From: Loktanella salsilacus
Lineage (GTDB): Bacteria > Pseudomonadota > Alphaproteobacteria > Rhodobacterales > Rhodobacteraceae
DNA: 64,000 bases
NCBI RefSeq assembly: GCF_900114485.1
Contig: NZ_FOTF01000001.1
Span: 186,001 to 250,000 of the forward strand
Direction: 5' to 3'
A program made the translations under genes and the position numbers. Positions 57,161-64,000 of this stretch are shown one piece after another; the stretch's first letter is position 1, and each line of letters begins with the position of its first letter. The notes beneath the pieces were generated by a model. It saw only the letters and a list, made by a program, of their open reading frames with translations, ran no database searches and had not been told where the DNA came from.

Positions 57161-57236
57161 TATTTTTGTCCTGCCTCTTCTATCTGCCAACCACAGGTTT
57201 AGAGTGCATACTCCGAGTCGGAAAGGGACGATCCCC

Positions 57237-57875
57237 ATGAATAAAAAAGACCCCTTCGGTTTTGACATGTCAGTGTCGAACAGCAAGAAGAAGAACCCGC
57301 GCGGGCGGCGGGGTATGTCGGGTGCGTCTGAAACGTCGACCCGCATCTGCGATCATGAAGGGTGCGACGAGGCCGGGCAGTACCGTGCGCCGAAATCACC
57401 GGACTCCGTGGATGAATACTGGTGGTTCTGCAAAGACCACGTGCGCGAATATAACCTGAAGTGGAATTTCTTTGACGGCACGTCAGAGGCAGAGCTGATG
57501 GCGCAGATGGAAAAGGACCGCGCGACGTGGGAACGCCCCACCAAGCCGATCAAAAGGTCCGTCGAAGAACGCGCTTGGGCCCGTCTGGGCGTGACCGACC
57601 CGCATGAAGTGCTGGGCGAGAACGCGACCCGCAACCCCGGCAAAAACGGCGGCGGCACGCGCAAGCTGCCACCCACCGAACGCCGCGCGGTCGAGATTCT
57701 GGATGCCAAGGATCACATGGCCAAGACCGAGATCCGCAAGTGCTATAAGGCGCTGATCAAGGTGCTGCACCCAGACATGAACGGCGGCGATCGCAGCCAA
57801 GAAGAACAGCTAGCCGAAGTCGTCTGGGCTTGGGAACAGATCAAGGCCAGCCGCAACTTCCGCGAAAAGGACTAA
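57237..57875 (+). CDS. J-domain (DnaJ-like) protein
   Basis: 212 residues from ATG 57237 (MNKKDPFGFDMSVSNSKKKN). The J domain is at the C-terminus, about residues 152-208, with RAVEILDAKDHMAKTEIRKCYKALIKVLHPD containing the HPD motif, and NGGDRSQEEQLAEVVWAWEQI. The N-terminal half has the cysteine/histidine-rich segment RICDHEGCDEAGQYRAP and WWFCKDHVREYNLKWNFFDG, which may bind metal. It likely stimulates DnaK on specific clients. Its stop overlaps the convergent membrane protein gene by four bases. Confidence 0.9.
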   Translation: MNKKDPFGFDMSVSNSKKKNPRGRRGMSGASETSTRICDHEGCDEAGQYRAPKSPDSVDEYWWFCKDHVREYNLKWNFFDGTSEAELMAQMEKDRATWERPTKPIKRSVEERAWARLGVTDPHEVLGENATRNPGKNGGGTRKLPPTERRAVEILDAKDHMAKTEIRKCYKALIKVLHPDMNGGDRSQEEQLAEVVWAWEQIKASRNFREKD

Positions 57876-58444
57876 GCGCGCCGCTTTTCGCGGTCCCGCT
57901 TGGGATTGAGCCAATTCTGCCGTGCGCCTGCCTGTGGCTGGCGCGCGGTTACCACAGTGACAGAGCGGTTTAGCGGCGCAAAGATGCTGTCCCGCTCGCG
58001 CCGCCAGTCCGTCATCAGCAGATGTGCGACGACAAGGGCGTTCACCCAAATCAGCGCTAGCACCGGATGCGCCGCCACCGTGAAACAGAACATCATCGGG
58101 CCGAACATTGTGCCATAAAATGGCAGCGCCAATGTGCCGCCGATGATGGTGCCCATAAAGGTGATCGCAAGGATGCCTGCCACCAGCTTTAGCACGCCAA
58201 GCGGGCCGCCATGGCCCAGCCAGTCCCGGCCCGCAAACAGCGCGCACAGGCTGCCCAGCACGCCAGCAATCACGAACCAATAATCCGCGCCGCTTAGTCT
58301 GCGCAGCATCGCCTGATCATGACCCATCTGCGAGACAATCGTAAAGCTGACCACGCCGCCAGCCAAGCTGACGGCCAAGGCCGCAGCGTAAAGCCGCTTT
58401 TCGCCCGCTGTCGGGCTAAAGTTTGAAAACAGGCTGCTCAACAT
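57872..58444 (-). CDS. Hypothetical polytopic membrane protein
   Basis: 190 residues from ATG 58444; GTG 58468 would add eight. Four hydrophobic segments are visible (around LYAAALAVSLAGGVVSFTIV, YWFVIAGVLGSLCALFAG, VLKLVAGILAITFMGTIIGG and MFCFTVAAHPVLALIWVNAL). The C-terminal 50 residues are basic and soluble (VTVVTARQPQAGARQ, NPKRDREKRRA). The family is not recognised. It is convergent with the J-domain gene and lies about 100 bases after the msrB start. Confidence 0.68.
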   Translation of the reverse strand: MLSSLFSNFSPTAGEKRLYAAALAVSLAGGVVSFTIVSQMGHDQAMLRRLSGADYWFVIAGVLGSLCALFAGRDWLGHGGPLGVLKLVAGILAITFMGTIIGGTLALPFYGTMFGPMMFCFTVAAHPVLALIWVNALVVAHLLMTDWRRERDSIFAPLNRSVTVVTARQPQAGARQNWLNPKRDREKRRA

Positions 58445-58540
58445 GGTTTTGTCCGTCAGGGAAGTCACCCTGTGATGCTACCATTTAACGCAGGTGGCGT
58501 TAAGAGTGCGATAACCAACACACCGTTTCCGAATTCAGCC

Positions 58541-58999
58541 CTAGGCGGCGCGAAACACAAGGCTAACGCCGTTCAGACAATGACGCTGACCCGTAGGTTT
58601 CGGCCCATCGCCAAAGATATGGCCCAGATGGCTGCCGCAGCGGCGGCAATGCAATTCGTTGCGCGTCTGGAACGACCTGTTGTCCACCTTGGTTGCTATG
58701 GCATTGGGAAGAGGCGAATAAAAGCTTGGCCAGCCGGTGCCGCTTTCGTATTTCGACCATGACGGATACAGCGGCAGATCGCAGCCGCGGCAGTGATAGG
58801 TGCCTTCGGCTTTGTTGGCGTTTAATGGGCTGGACCGGGGCGGCTCTGTGCTTTCGCGGCGCATGACGTTGTATTGTGTCTGCGTCAGCATGGCCCGCCA
58901 TTCGGCGTCCGTGCGCGTCACTTCAAAGGCTTCAGCCCGCAGCGCCATCGGGGCTGCACTCGCGGCAAGGGCGGACAAAAGGAAATGGCGGCGTTTCAT
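58541..58999 (-). CDS. msrB: Peptide-methionine (R)-S-oxide reductase, exported form
   Basis: 152 residues with an N-terminal signal (MKRRHFLLSALAASAAPMAL, Ala-rich cleavage region). The MsrB core follows: zinc ligands in YHCRGCDLPLYPSWSKYESGTGWPSF (in two parts) and LHCRRCGSHLGHIFGDGPKP, then catalytic C141 in RHCLNGVSLVF. Export suggests repair of oxidised methionine in periplasmic proteins. It lies 160 bases from the end of the ECF sigma/anti-sigma operon on the same strand, with a terminator between, so it is probably independent of it. Confidence 0.92.
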   Translation of the reverse strand: MKRRHFLLSALAASAAPMALRAEAFEVTRTDAEWRAMLTQTQYNVMRRESTEPPRSSPLNANKAEGTYHCRGCDLPLYPSWSKYESGTGWPSFYSPLPNAIATKVDNRSFQTRNELHCRRCGSHLGHIFGDGPKPTGQRHCLNGVSLVFRAA

Positions 59000-59102
59000 G
59001 GGCGGTCCTCCTAAAGATCTGACAGCATCGTTTCGAAGGAGTTTGCATCACGCTAGCCTTTCTCTGCGTTCCCCACGCGGATGTGATCGGTTGTGATATG
59101 CA

Positions 59103-59138
59103 AAAAGGGGCCGCATCACGATGGATGCGGCCCCTTTT
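59103..59138 (-). terminator. Terminator of the sigma/anti-sigma operon
   Basis: 15-bp stem AAAAGGGGCCGCATC/GATGCGGCCCCTTTT with a six-base loop, flanked by A/T runs on both sides, so it can stop both strands. It lies 21 bases after the anti-sigma gene stop and ahead of msrB. Confidence 0.88.
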
Positions 59139-59158
59139 GTTTGCAGTCACATCGCGTC

Positions 59159-59875
59159 TTAGGCGTCGACGATCTGGCCCACGGCCAGGACGTCGCCCGT
59201 CGGCCCTGCCTCTGGCGATCCGCCCAGCGGCTCGTCCGAAATCGCAAGCGTGCCGCCCGCAAGGGACAGCGCCAGATCAGGCGATACAGGCACGCGGCCG
59301 CTGCGGTCGGCCGGCAAGACGCCCAGCGATATCGGCGGGTTGTCCCCGGCGATCAGCCACAATTCCAGCGCACGGCCGGGGCGCGGATCGCCCACGGCCC
59401 GGTTCACCACCAGATTGCCGTTCGCCGAGTCGTAGCTTGCATCCACCACAAGGCTTTCGTCTGCCGAGGCGATTTGCGCGATATATGTTGCACCGCTGAC
59501 CGGGCCACTGCTGGGCGGTACAATCGCCGTGACGATCCACAACACGGCCAGCGCTGCCAGCAAGCCGCCGCCGATCGCGGGCAGAAGGCCAAGACGCTGC
59601 AGCCAAGACTGCACCCCAGCGCCGCTGCGGGCGGGTGCCCCCTCGTGGAACAGCGTTTCCTTGATGCGCTTTAGCACATGCGGCGGCGGCGTGACGGGCG
59701 CGATATCGTCGGTCAGCGCGACAATGCGGTCGGTCTGAAAGGCATATTCCGCACGCAGATCCGGATCGACGCTCAGCACGTCCTCATAGGCTTGCGCCTC
59801 TGCTGGCGACAGCAGACCCAGAATATATTCTGCGGTCAGGGCGGATTCGTCTTCTTTTTCAATCTCATCCGTCAT
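59159..59875 (-). CDS. Anti-sigma factor (RskA family)
   Basis: 238 residues. The N-terminal cytoplasmic part has the acidic opening [25 protein letters not shown], the anti-sigma domain pattern. One membrane segment (about residues 95-114, LPAIGGGLLAALAVLWIVTA) leads to a periplasmic RskA C domain (GRALELWLIAGDNPPISLGVLP). No zinc-binding HxxxCxxC motif is present, so it is not of the ChrR/RsrA class. It overlaps the sigma gene by 11 bases, as a typical sigma/anti-sigma pair, and probably holds that sigma factor at the membrane until an envelope signal. Confidence 0.88.
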   Translation of the reverse strand: MTDEIEKEDESALTAEYILGLLSPAEAQAYEDVLSVDPDLRAEYAFQTDRIVALTDDIAPVTPPPHVLKRIKETLFHEGAPARSGAGVQSWLQRLGLLPAIGGGLLAALAVLWIVTAIVPPSSGPVSGATYIAQIASADESLVVDASYDSANGNLVVNRAVGDPRPGRALELWLIAGDNPPISLGVLPADRSGRVPVSPDLALSLAGGTLAISDEPLGGSPEAGPTGDVLAVGQIVDA

Positions 59876-60416
59876 GGGACAGACACTCTCTCAACTTCAG
59901 CAGGCTGCGGCGCAGCCATGTGCGAACGGTGTTCAGCGGCACATCGTAATGATCCGCCAACTCTTGATAGGTTTCCCCTTCCAGATAGGCGCGGCGCACG
60001 GCGCCTGCCTTGTCAGGGTCGAGCTGCGCCATGCAATCCACGATCCGCCCCCGGTCAGAGGCCGCGATGGCAAGCGCTTCTGGTCCCGGCGCGGCGTCGG
60101 CCACATCTGCGGCCTCGTCCATCCCGGCATTCATCTTGGACTTACGCGCCCGCACCCGGTCAACGGAATGGTTCCGCGTCACGGTAATCAGCCACGTCAT
60201 CGGGCTAAGGCCATTGACCCGGTAGCGATCCGCATTGCGCCAAATCTTGACGAAAGCTTCTTGCAGCGCGTCTTCGGCTTCGGTTCGATTACCCAACACA
60301 CGCAGGCAAACGCCGAATAGTTTCGCCGAGGTCGCGGCATAAAGCCCGTCGAATGCAGCGCGGTCACCAATCGCCATGCGCGCAATCATATCCTCGATGT
60401 CTGTCAGACTAGTCAT
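59865..60416 (-). CDS. ECF-type RNA polymerase sigma factor
   Basis: 183 residues from ATG 60416. Region 2 reads [41 protein letters not shown], and region 4 reads [31 protein letters not shown], both clear sigma-70 family blocks. It is followed by its anti-sigma gene with an 11-base overlap, so the two are co-regulated. The signal and regulon are unknown; autoregulation is typical but no -35/-10 pair could be fixed by eye upstream. It is divergent from cobS. Confidence 0.93.
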   Translation of the reverse strand: MTSLTDIEDMIARMAIGDRAAFDGLYAATSAKLFGVCLRVLGNRTEAEDALQEAFVKIWRNADRYRVNGLSPMTWLITVTRNHSVDRVRARKSKMNAGMDEAADVADAAPGPEALAIAASDRGRIVDCMAQLDPDKAGAVRRAYLEGETYQELADHYDVPLNTVRTWLRRSLLKLRECLSHDG

Positions 60417-60607
60417 CTGGAACTCGCTCTTCGTTCTGTTGGCACTACTGTGGCGCATCTGGCGCAAAAGGCAACGTTGGCGCGGCGCACTGCGCAATAT
60501 CAGCGCAAAGGGTGTGGCACCCCTTCCCCTTGGCATTCACCGCGATATGTTGCATCCCGCTAATGACGTTTATTTCACGCGATCCGCGACAACAAAGGCA
60601 GCTTCTT

Positions 60608-61594
60608 ATGGCCGACGGCATGACCGACATCAACGCAACGCCGACCGAGGACATTTCAGTCCGCGATGTATTTGGCATCGACAGCGACATGAAGATTAAG
60701 GGCTTTGCTGAACGCACTGACCGCGTGCCAGAGATCGACAGCACTTATAAGTTCGACCCGGACACTACACTCGCGATTCTGGCAGGCTTTGGCTACAACC
60801 GCCGCGTCATGATCCAAGGCTATCACGGCACGGGCAAATCGACGCATATCGAACAGGTCGCAGCGCGCCTGAACTGGCCTGCCGTGCGTGTGAACCTTGA
60901 TAGCCACATCAGCCGGATCGACTTGATCGGTAAGGATGCGATCAAGCTGAAAGACGGCGTGCAGGTCACCGAATTCCACGAAGGCATCCTGCCTTGGGCG
61001 CTGCGCAACCCTGTTGCCATCGTGTTCGACGAATACGACGCAGGCCGCGCCGACGTGATGTTCGTAATCCAGCGCGTGCTGGAAGCCGACGGCAAGCTGA
61101 CGCTGATGGATCAGAACGTCATCCTGACGCCGCATAAATACTTCCGCCTATTTGCAACGGCCAACACGGTCGGCCTTGGCGACACGACGGGCCTGTATCA
61201 CGGCACGCAGCAGATCAACCAAGCACAGATGGACCGTTGGTCGCTGGTCGCCACGTTGAACTATCTGTCCCACGACGCCGAAGCGGCCATCGTGCTGTCC
61301 AAGTCGCCGCATTACAACAACGACAAGGGTCGCAAGATCATATCCCAGATGGTCACCGTCGCCGACCTGACGCGCACCGCCTTTATGAACGGCGATCTGT
61401 CGACCGTCATGTCGCCGCGCACCGTGCTGGCATGGGCCGAAAATGCACGCATTTTCAACGATGTGGGCTACGCCTTCCGCCTGTCGTTCCTGAACAAATG
61501 TGACGAGCTGGAACGCCAGACCGTCGCAGAGTTCTATCAGCGCTGCTTTGACGAAGAGCTGCCGGAAAGTGCTGCAAGCCTGAGCTTGGGCTAA
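60608..61594 (+). CDS. cobS: Cobaltochelatase subunit CobS
   Basis: 328 residues from ATG 60608 (open frame from 60512). An AAA+ ATPase: Walker [10 protein letters not shown] at 71-79, Walker B in [23 protein letters not shown], and sensor region [20 protein letters not shown]. The N-terminal segment [24 protein letters not shown] matches aerobic-pathway CobS. With CobT and CobN it inserts cobalt into hydrogenobyrinic acid a,c-diamide during vitamin B12 synthesis. cobT lies about 1.2 kb downstream on the same strand, separated by two unrelated genes. Confidence 0.96.
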   Translation: MADGMTDINATPTEDISVRDVFGIDSDMKIKGFAERTDRVPEIDSTYKFDPDTTLAILAGFGYNRRVMIQGYHGTGKSTHIEQVAARLNWPAVRVNLDSHISRIDLIGKDAIKLKDGVQVTEFHEGILPWALRNPVAIVFDEYDAGRADVMFVIQRVLEADGKLTLMDQNVILTPHKYFRLFATANTVGLGDTTGLYHGTQQINQAQMDRWSLVATLNYLSHDAEAAIVLSKSPHYNNDKGRKIISQMVTVADLTRTAFMNGDLSTVMSPRTVLAWAENARIFNDVGYAFRLSFLNKCDELERQTVAEFYQRCFDEELPESAASLSLG

Positions 61595-61596
61595 CA

Positions 61597-61953
61597 ATGC
61601 CAAAGTTTCGCGAAAATGCGGGAACACCAAAATTTTCGCGAAAATTTTGTCTGCTGGTCGCGGCTGTATCGGCGGGGGTGATGTTTGGCTGCGCACCCCC
61701 ACCTGTCCCGCCGACAGCGTTGACCTATCAAATCACCGTGCCTGAAAGCCGCAAGATTGCCCTGGTCGCCCCAAGCGCACCGCTGGCCACGATTGCTGAT
61801 ATTGAAAAAGCCGCCCGCATTGAAACCGGATGCCGCGCTACGGCCATTGACCGTGTCTATCAGGCGGCGGGGTCTGATCGCGATGTGATTGTGCCAAGCT
61901 CTGTGTATCGCGGCTTTGGCGGGCGTATTCCGGTCACTCTTGCATGTCGGTGA
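61597..61953 (+). CDS. Hypothetical lipoprotein or exported protein
   Basis: 118 residues starting two bases after cobS. The N-terminus has a long basic region (MPKFRENAGTPKFSRKF) then a hydrophobic stretch ending in a lipobox-like VMFGC at residues 28-32, so C32 would be the lipidated Cys. The mature part (PPPVPPTALTYQITVPES, ARIETGCRATAIDRVYQAAG) has no recognised domain. The 22-base palindrome at 61628-61649 lies inside the signal region. The gene ends just before a strong terminator and is likely the last in the cobS transcript. Confidence 0.72.
   Translation: MPKFRENAGTPKFSRKFCLLVAAVSAGVMFGCAPPPVPPTALTYQITVPESRKIALVAPSAPLATIADIEKAARIETGCRATAIDRVYQAAGSDRDVIVPSSVYRGFGGRIPVTLACR
61628..61649. 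repeat. 22-base perfect palindrome
   Basis: CAAAATTTTCG/CGAAAATTTTG with no spacer, lying within codons 11-18 of the lipoprotein gene. A related element lies between livG and livF at 29387-29409, and shorter TTTTCG/CGAAAA pieces occur near 6145 and 38470. It may belong to a dispersed family of short palindromes. Confidence 0.6.
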
Positions 61954-61962
61954 TACAAATTT

Positions 61963-61993
61963 AAAAGGCCGGTCCGTCGCGGACCGGCCTTTT
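61963..61993 (+). terminator. Strong intrinsic terminator
   Basis: 13-bp stem AAAAGGCCGGTCC/GGACCGGCCTTTT with a five-base loop and a T-run, nine bases after the lipoprotein stop. A and T runs on both sides let it also end the convergent FMN-reductase gene. Confidence 0.92.
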
Positions 61994-62002
61994 TGATTGG
62001 CA

Positions 62003-62587
62003 TTAAGCCTTGGCTGCTTTGGCGGCATTCGCCCACCAAACGATATCGTTCAGCAGTTCTTTGGCACCGCCCAGCAGGTGGTCTTCGATATCTTCGATCG
62101 GACCATTTGCGCCCAGCGGATGCACCGACATGAAATCGCCGCCCGCGATATGAACCGCGCCGCGCACGGGGACCATTTCAAGCTCTACCGCGATGTTGCG
62201 CAGATGCTCTACCGCACGTGCAGCCCCAAGGCCGCCGTAACCAATCGCGCCCATCGGCTTGCGATTCCATTCGACATAGGCCTGATCAAGCGCGTTCTTC
62301 AGCGCACCTGTGACCGAGTGGTTGTATTCGGCGGTGACAAAAATATAGCCGTCGAATTCGGCAATCTTCGCCTGCCACGTCAATGCGGCGGGGTCTTGGG
62401 TCGGGACGAATTTATTGCCGCCCATCTCGTTGAACAGCGGCAGATCGAAATCGCGCAGATCGACCAGCTCTACGGTCATGTCGCCGCGCGCTTGGGCTTG
62501 TTTCAGCATCCATGCGGCTGGTTTGTCAGCGAAACGGCTGTCGCGGGTCGAACCGATGATAATCGCGATGTTGGGAAGTTGTGCCAT
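62003..62587 (-). CDS. NADPH-dependent FMN reductase-like flavoprotein
   Basis: 194 residues from ATG 62587 (MAQLPNIAIIIGSTRDSRFA); the open frame extends to 62830 but that part is antisense to cobT's start. The FMN-phosphate loop GSTRDSRFADKPA, the block AEFDGYIFVTAEYNHSVTGALKNALD, and KPMGAIGYGGLGAARAVEHLR are typical of the family. It likely reduces FMN or quinones. It lies between the two cobaltochelatase genes on the opposite strand, with no known link to them; a flavin-linked step elsewhere in B12 synthesis cannot be ruled out. Confidence 0.88.
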   Translation of the reverse strand: MAQLPNIAIIIGSTRDSRFADKPAAWMLKQAQARGDMTVELVDLRDFDLPLFNEMGGNKFVPTQDPAALTWQAKIAEFDGYIFVTAEYNHSVTGALKNALDQAYVEWNRKPMGAIGYGGLGAARAVEHLRNIAVELEMVPVRGAVHIAGGDFMSVHPLGANGPIEDIEDHLLGGAKELLNDIVWWANAAKAAKA

Positions 62588-62756
62588 GGAAGGTGTCCTT
62601 GCGTTGGGTTGCCTCTTAATTGACCCCGCCCACGCGTGGCTCAATTGCCGCCACGGCACAGAACATGTGCGCAAACCAACGCAAGACGACAGCGCTGGAC
62701 AGATCACCGTCGCGCACCACCTTGCCCCTATCCGCACAGAGTGATTTACCGATGCC

Positions 62757-64000
62757 ATGAACAAGCCATCAGACAACCCCGCCGATCCGTTCAAAAAAGC
62801 CTTGGCCGAGGCGACCAAAGTCTTGGCCAATGATGCAGAGCTGACGATTAGCTATTCCGTCGATCCGGCGGGCCAGACCGCGGACAGCATTCGGCTGCCG
62901 CAGGTCAGTCGCCGCATGTCCCGGCAAGAGGTCCTGCTGGCGCGCGGCACCGCCGACGCCTTTGCGCTGCGGCACAAGTTTCACGACGCGGCAACCGCCG
63001 CCCGCTATGCCCCACCGGGGCAAATGGCGCGCGATATATATGACGCGATGGAAACCGCCCGGATCGAGGCTGTTGGCGCGCAATATATGCCCGGCACCGC
63101 TGGCAATATCGACGCCAAGATCGGCAACGAGGCCCTGCGCAAAGGCTACGACCAAATCACCAGCAGCGCCGATGCGCCGTTGGCGACGGCGGCGGGCTAT
63201 CTGATCCGGCATCTGGCCACAGGCCGCGATTTGCCGCCCGGCGCAGATAACGTGATGAACCTGTGGCGCGGCTTTATCGAGGATCAGGCCGGCGGCACGC
63301 TGGAAAGCTTGAAAGACACGCTGAGCGATCAAAAAGCCTTTGCCCGCTTTGCGCGGCAGATCATCGCAGATCTGGGCTATGGCGATCAGCTTGGCGAAGA
63401 CCCCGATGCGCCCGACGACGATCAGGATGACGAGGCCGAAAGCGGCGACGAGGACGAAGAGCAGCCTGATAGCACGGGCGATGACGCCGAGGGCGAAGAG
63501 GCAGAAGCCAGCCCCGAGCAGGCGCAAGAGGACCAGCAGGACGCGTCACAAGCGCAGGTCAGCATGGACGACAGCGCCGATACCGACATGGGCGAAGAGA
63601 CCGAGATGCCTGAAGGCGAGGCCCCGATGGACCCGCCGCAGCCCGCGCCTGCGTCGGATGCCGACCCGGACTATAAGGTATTCACGACGGAATTTGACGA
63701 GGAAATCAGCGCTGCTGATCTGGCCGAGCCCGCCGAATTAGAACGCCTGCGCGCCTATCTGGATCAGCAGCTAGAGCCGCTCAAGGGCGCTGTGTCGCGC
63801 CTTGCGAACAAATTACAGCGCCGCCTGCAAGCCAAGCAAAACCGCAGTTGGGAGTTCGACCGCGAGGAAGGCATTCTGGACGCGGGCCGCCTTGCGCGGG
63901 TTGTGGCTAGCCCGACGACTCCGCTGTCGTTCAAGGTCGAAAAAGACACCGAGTTCCGCGATACCGTTGTGACGCTGCTGCTGGACAACTCGGGTTCCAT
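62757..64000 (+). CDS. cobT: Cobaltochelatase subunit CobT (3' end outside window)
   Basis: The first 414 codons of CobT from ATG 62757 ([20 protein letters not shown]). The N-terminal domain (residues 1 to about 215) contains [21 protein letters not shown] long acidic, low-complexity linker follows (about 216-300, [20 protein letters not shown]), then the C-terminal part begins [20 protein letters not shown]. The window ends at the von Willebrand A metal site, [10 protein letters not shown], which pairs with CobS in the chelatase. Typical CobT is about 630 residues, so about a third lies outside. Confidence 0.95.
   Translation, partial: MNKPSDNPADPFKKALAEATKVLANDAELTISYSVDPAGQTADSIRLPQVSRRMSRQEVLLARGTADAFALRHKFHDAATAARYAPPGQMARDIYDAMETARIEAVGAQYMPGTAGNIDAKIGNEALRKGYDQITSSADAPLATAAGYLIRHLATGRDLPPGADNVMNLWRGFIEDQAGGTLESLKDTLSDQKAFARFARQIIADLGYGDQLGEDPDAPDDDQDDEAESGDEDEEQPDSTGDDAEGEEAEASPEQAQEDQQDASQAQVSMDDSADTDMGEETEMPEGEAPMDPPQPAPASDADPDYKVFTTEFDEEISAADLAEPAELERLRAYLDQQLEPLKGAVSRLANKLQRRLQAKQNRSWEFDREEGILDAGRLARVVASPTTPLSFKVEKDTEFRDTVVTLLLDNSGS

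Overview
The window is chromosomal DNA, roughly 60% G+C, from an alphaproteobacterium, most probably a marine Rhodobacteraceae (Roseobacter-group) strain. Supporting marks are the order accB-accC-aat-DUF2155-NDUFA12, a GapR (DUF2312) gene, CobS/CobT cobaltochelatase genes, a very large RTX protein ending in a Hint domain, and an ScfR-type regulator. Gene density is high, strands alternate often, and many neighbours overlap by 4 bases.

Layout. 1-5.3 kb (minus): nitrate assimilation, with nasT-nasS and the NrtA/NrtB/ATPase importer. The nrtA leader carries two hexaloop hairpins and a competing terminator, the arrangement expected for NasT antitermination. 5.5-9.7 kb: a LuxR-type response regulator divergent from a periplasmic SUOX-like protein and a hybrid histidine kinase. 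9.7-13.7 kb: an accessory segment with a chemoreceptor and a badly decayed P4-type integrase beside tRNA-Thr(UGU), the scar of an old island. 13.8-18.7 kb: an iron-type permease, a hypothetical gene, gapR, and an ArsR/YeeE-YedE/DUF442 sulfur group. 18.8-19.8 kb: an isolated FliM-like gene.

19.9-30.2 kb: an SLC5-histidine kinase, a small membrane protein, a stand-alone receiver and an ScfR-like regulator, divergent from a complete five-gene branched-chain-type ABC importer. This looks like a sensing-plus-uptake unit for a small carbon or nitrogen compound. 30.3-37.1 kb: core genes (accBC, aat, NDUFA12, ridA, clpX, clpP). 37.3-38.5 kb: a photolyase/cryptochrome-like protein whose two domains appear to be in reversed order. 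38.7-45.6 kb: the 2325-residue RTX-Hint protein. 45.7-64 kb: malate synthase G with a GlcG-like protein, pepN, an acyltransferase, a lytic transglycosylase, a PfpI protein, gatB, a BolA protein, a J-domain protein, msrB, an ECF sigma/anti-sigma pair, cobS and the start of cobT.

The two most distinctive observations are the apparent domain-order swap in the photolyase-like protein and the nrtA leader RNA, where the antiterminator hexaloop and the terminator share bases. All family assignments come from reading motifs by eye; no database search was run. One complete tRNA was found; no rRNA, intact insertion sequence or CRISPR array was seen.
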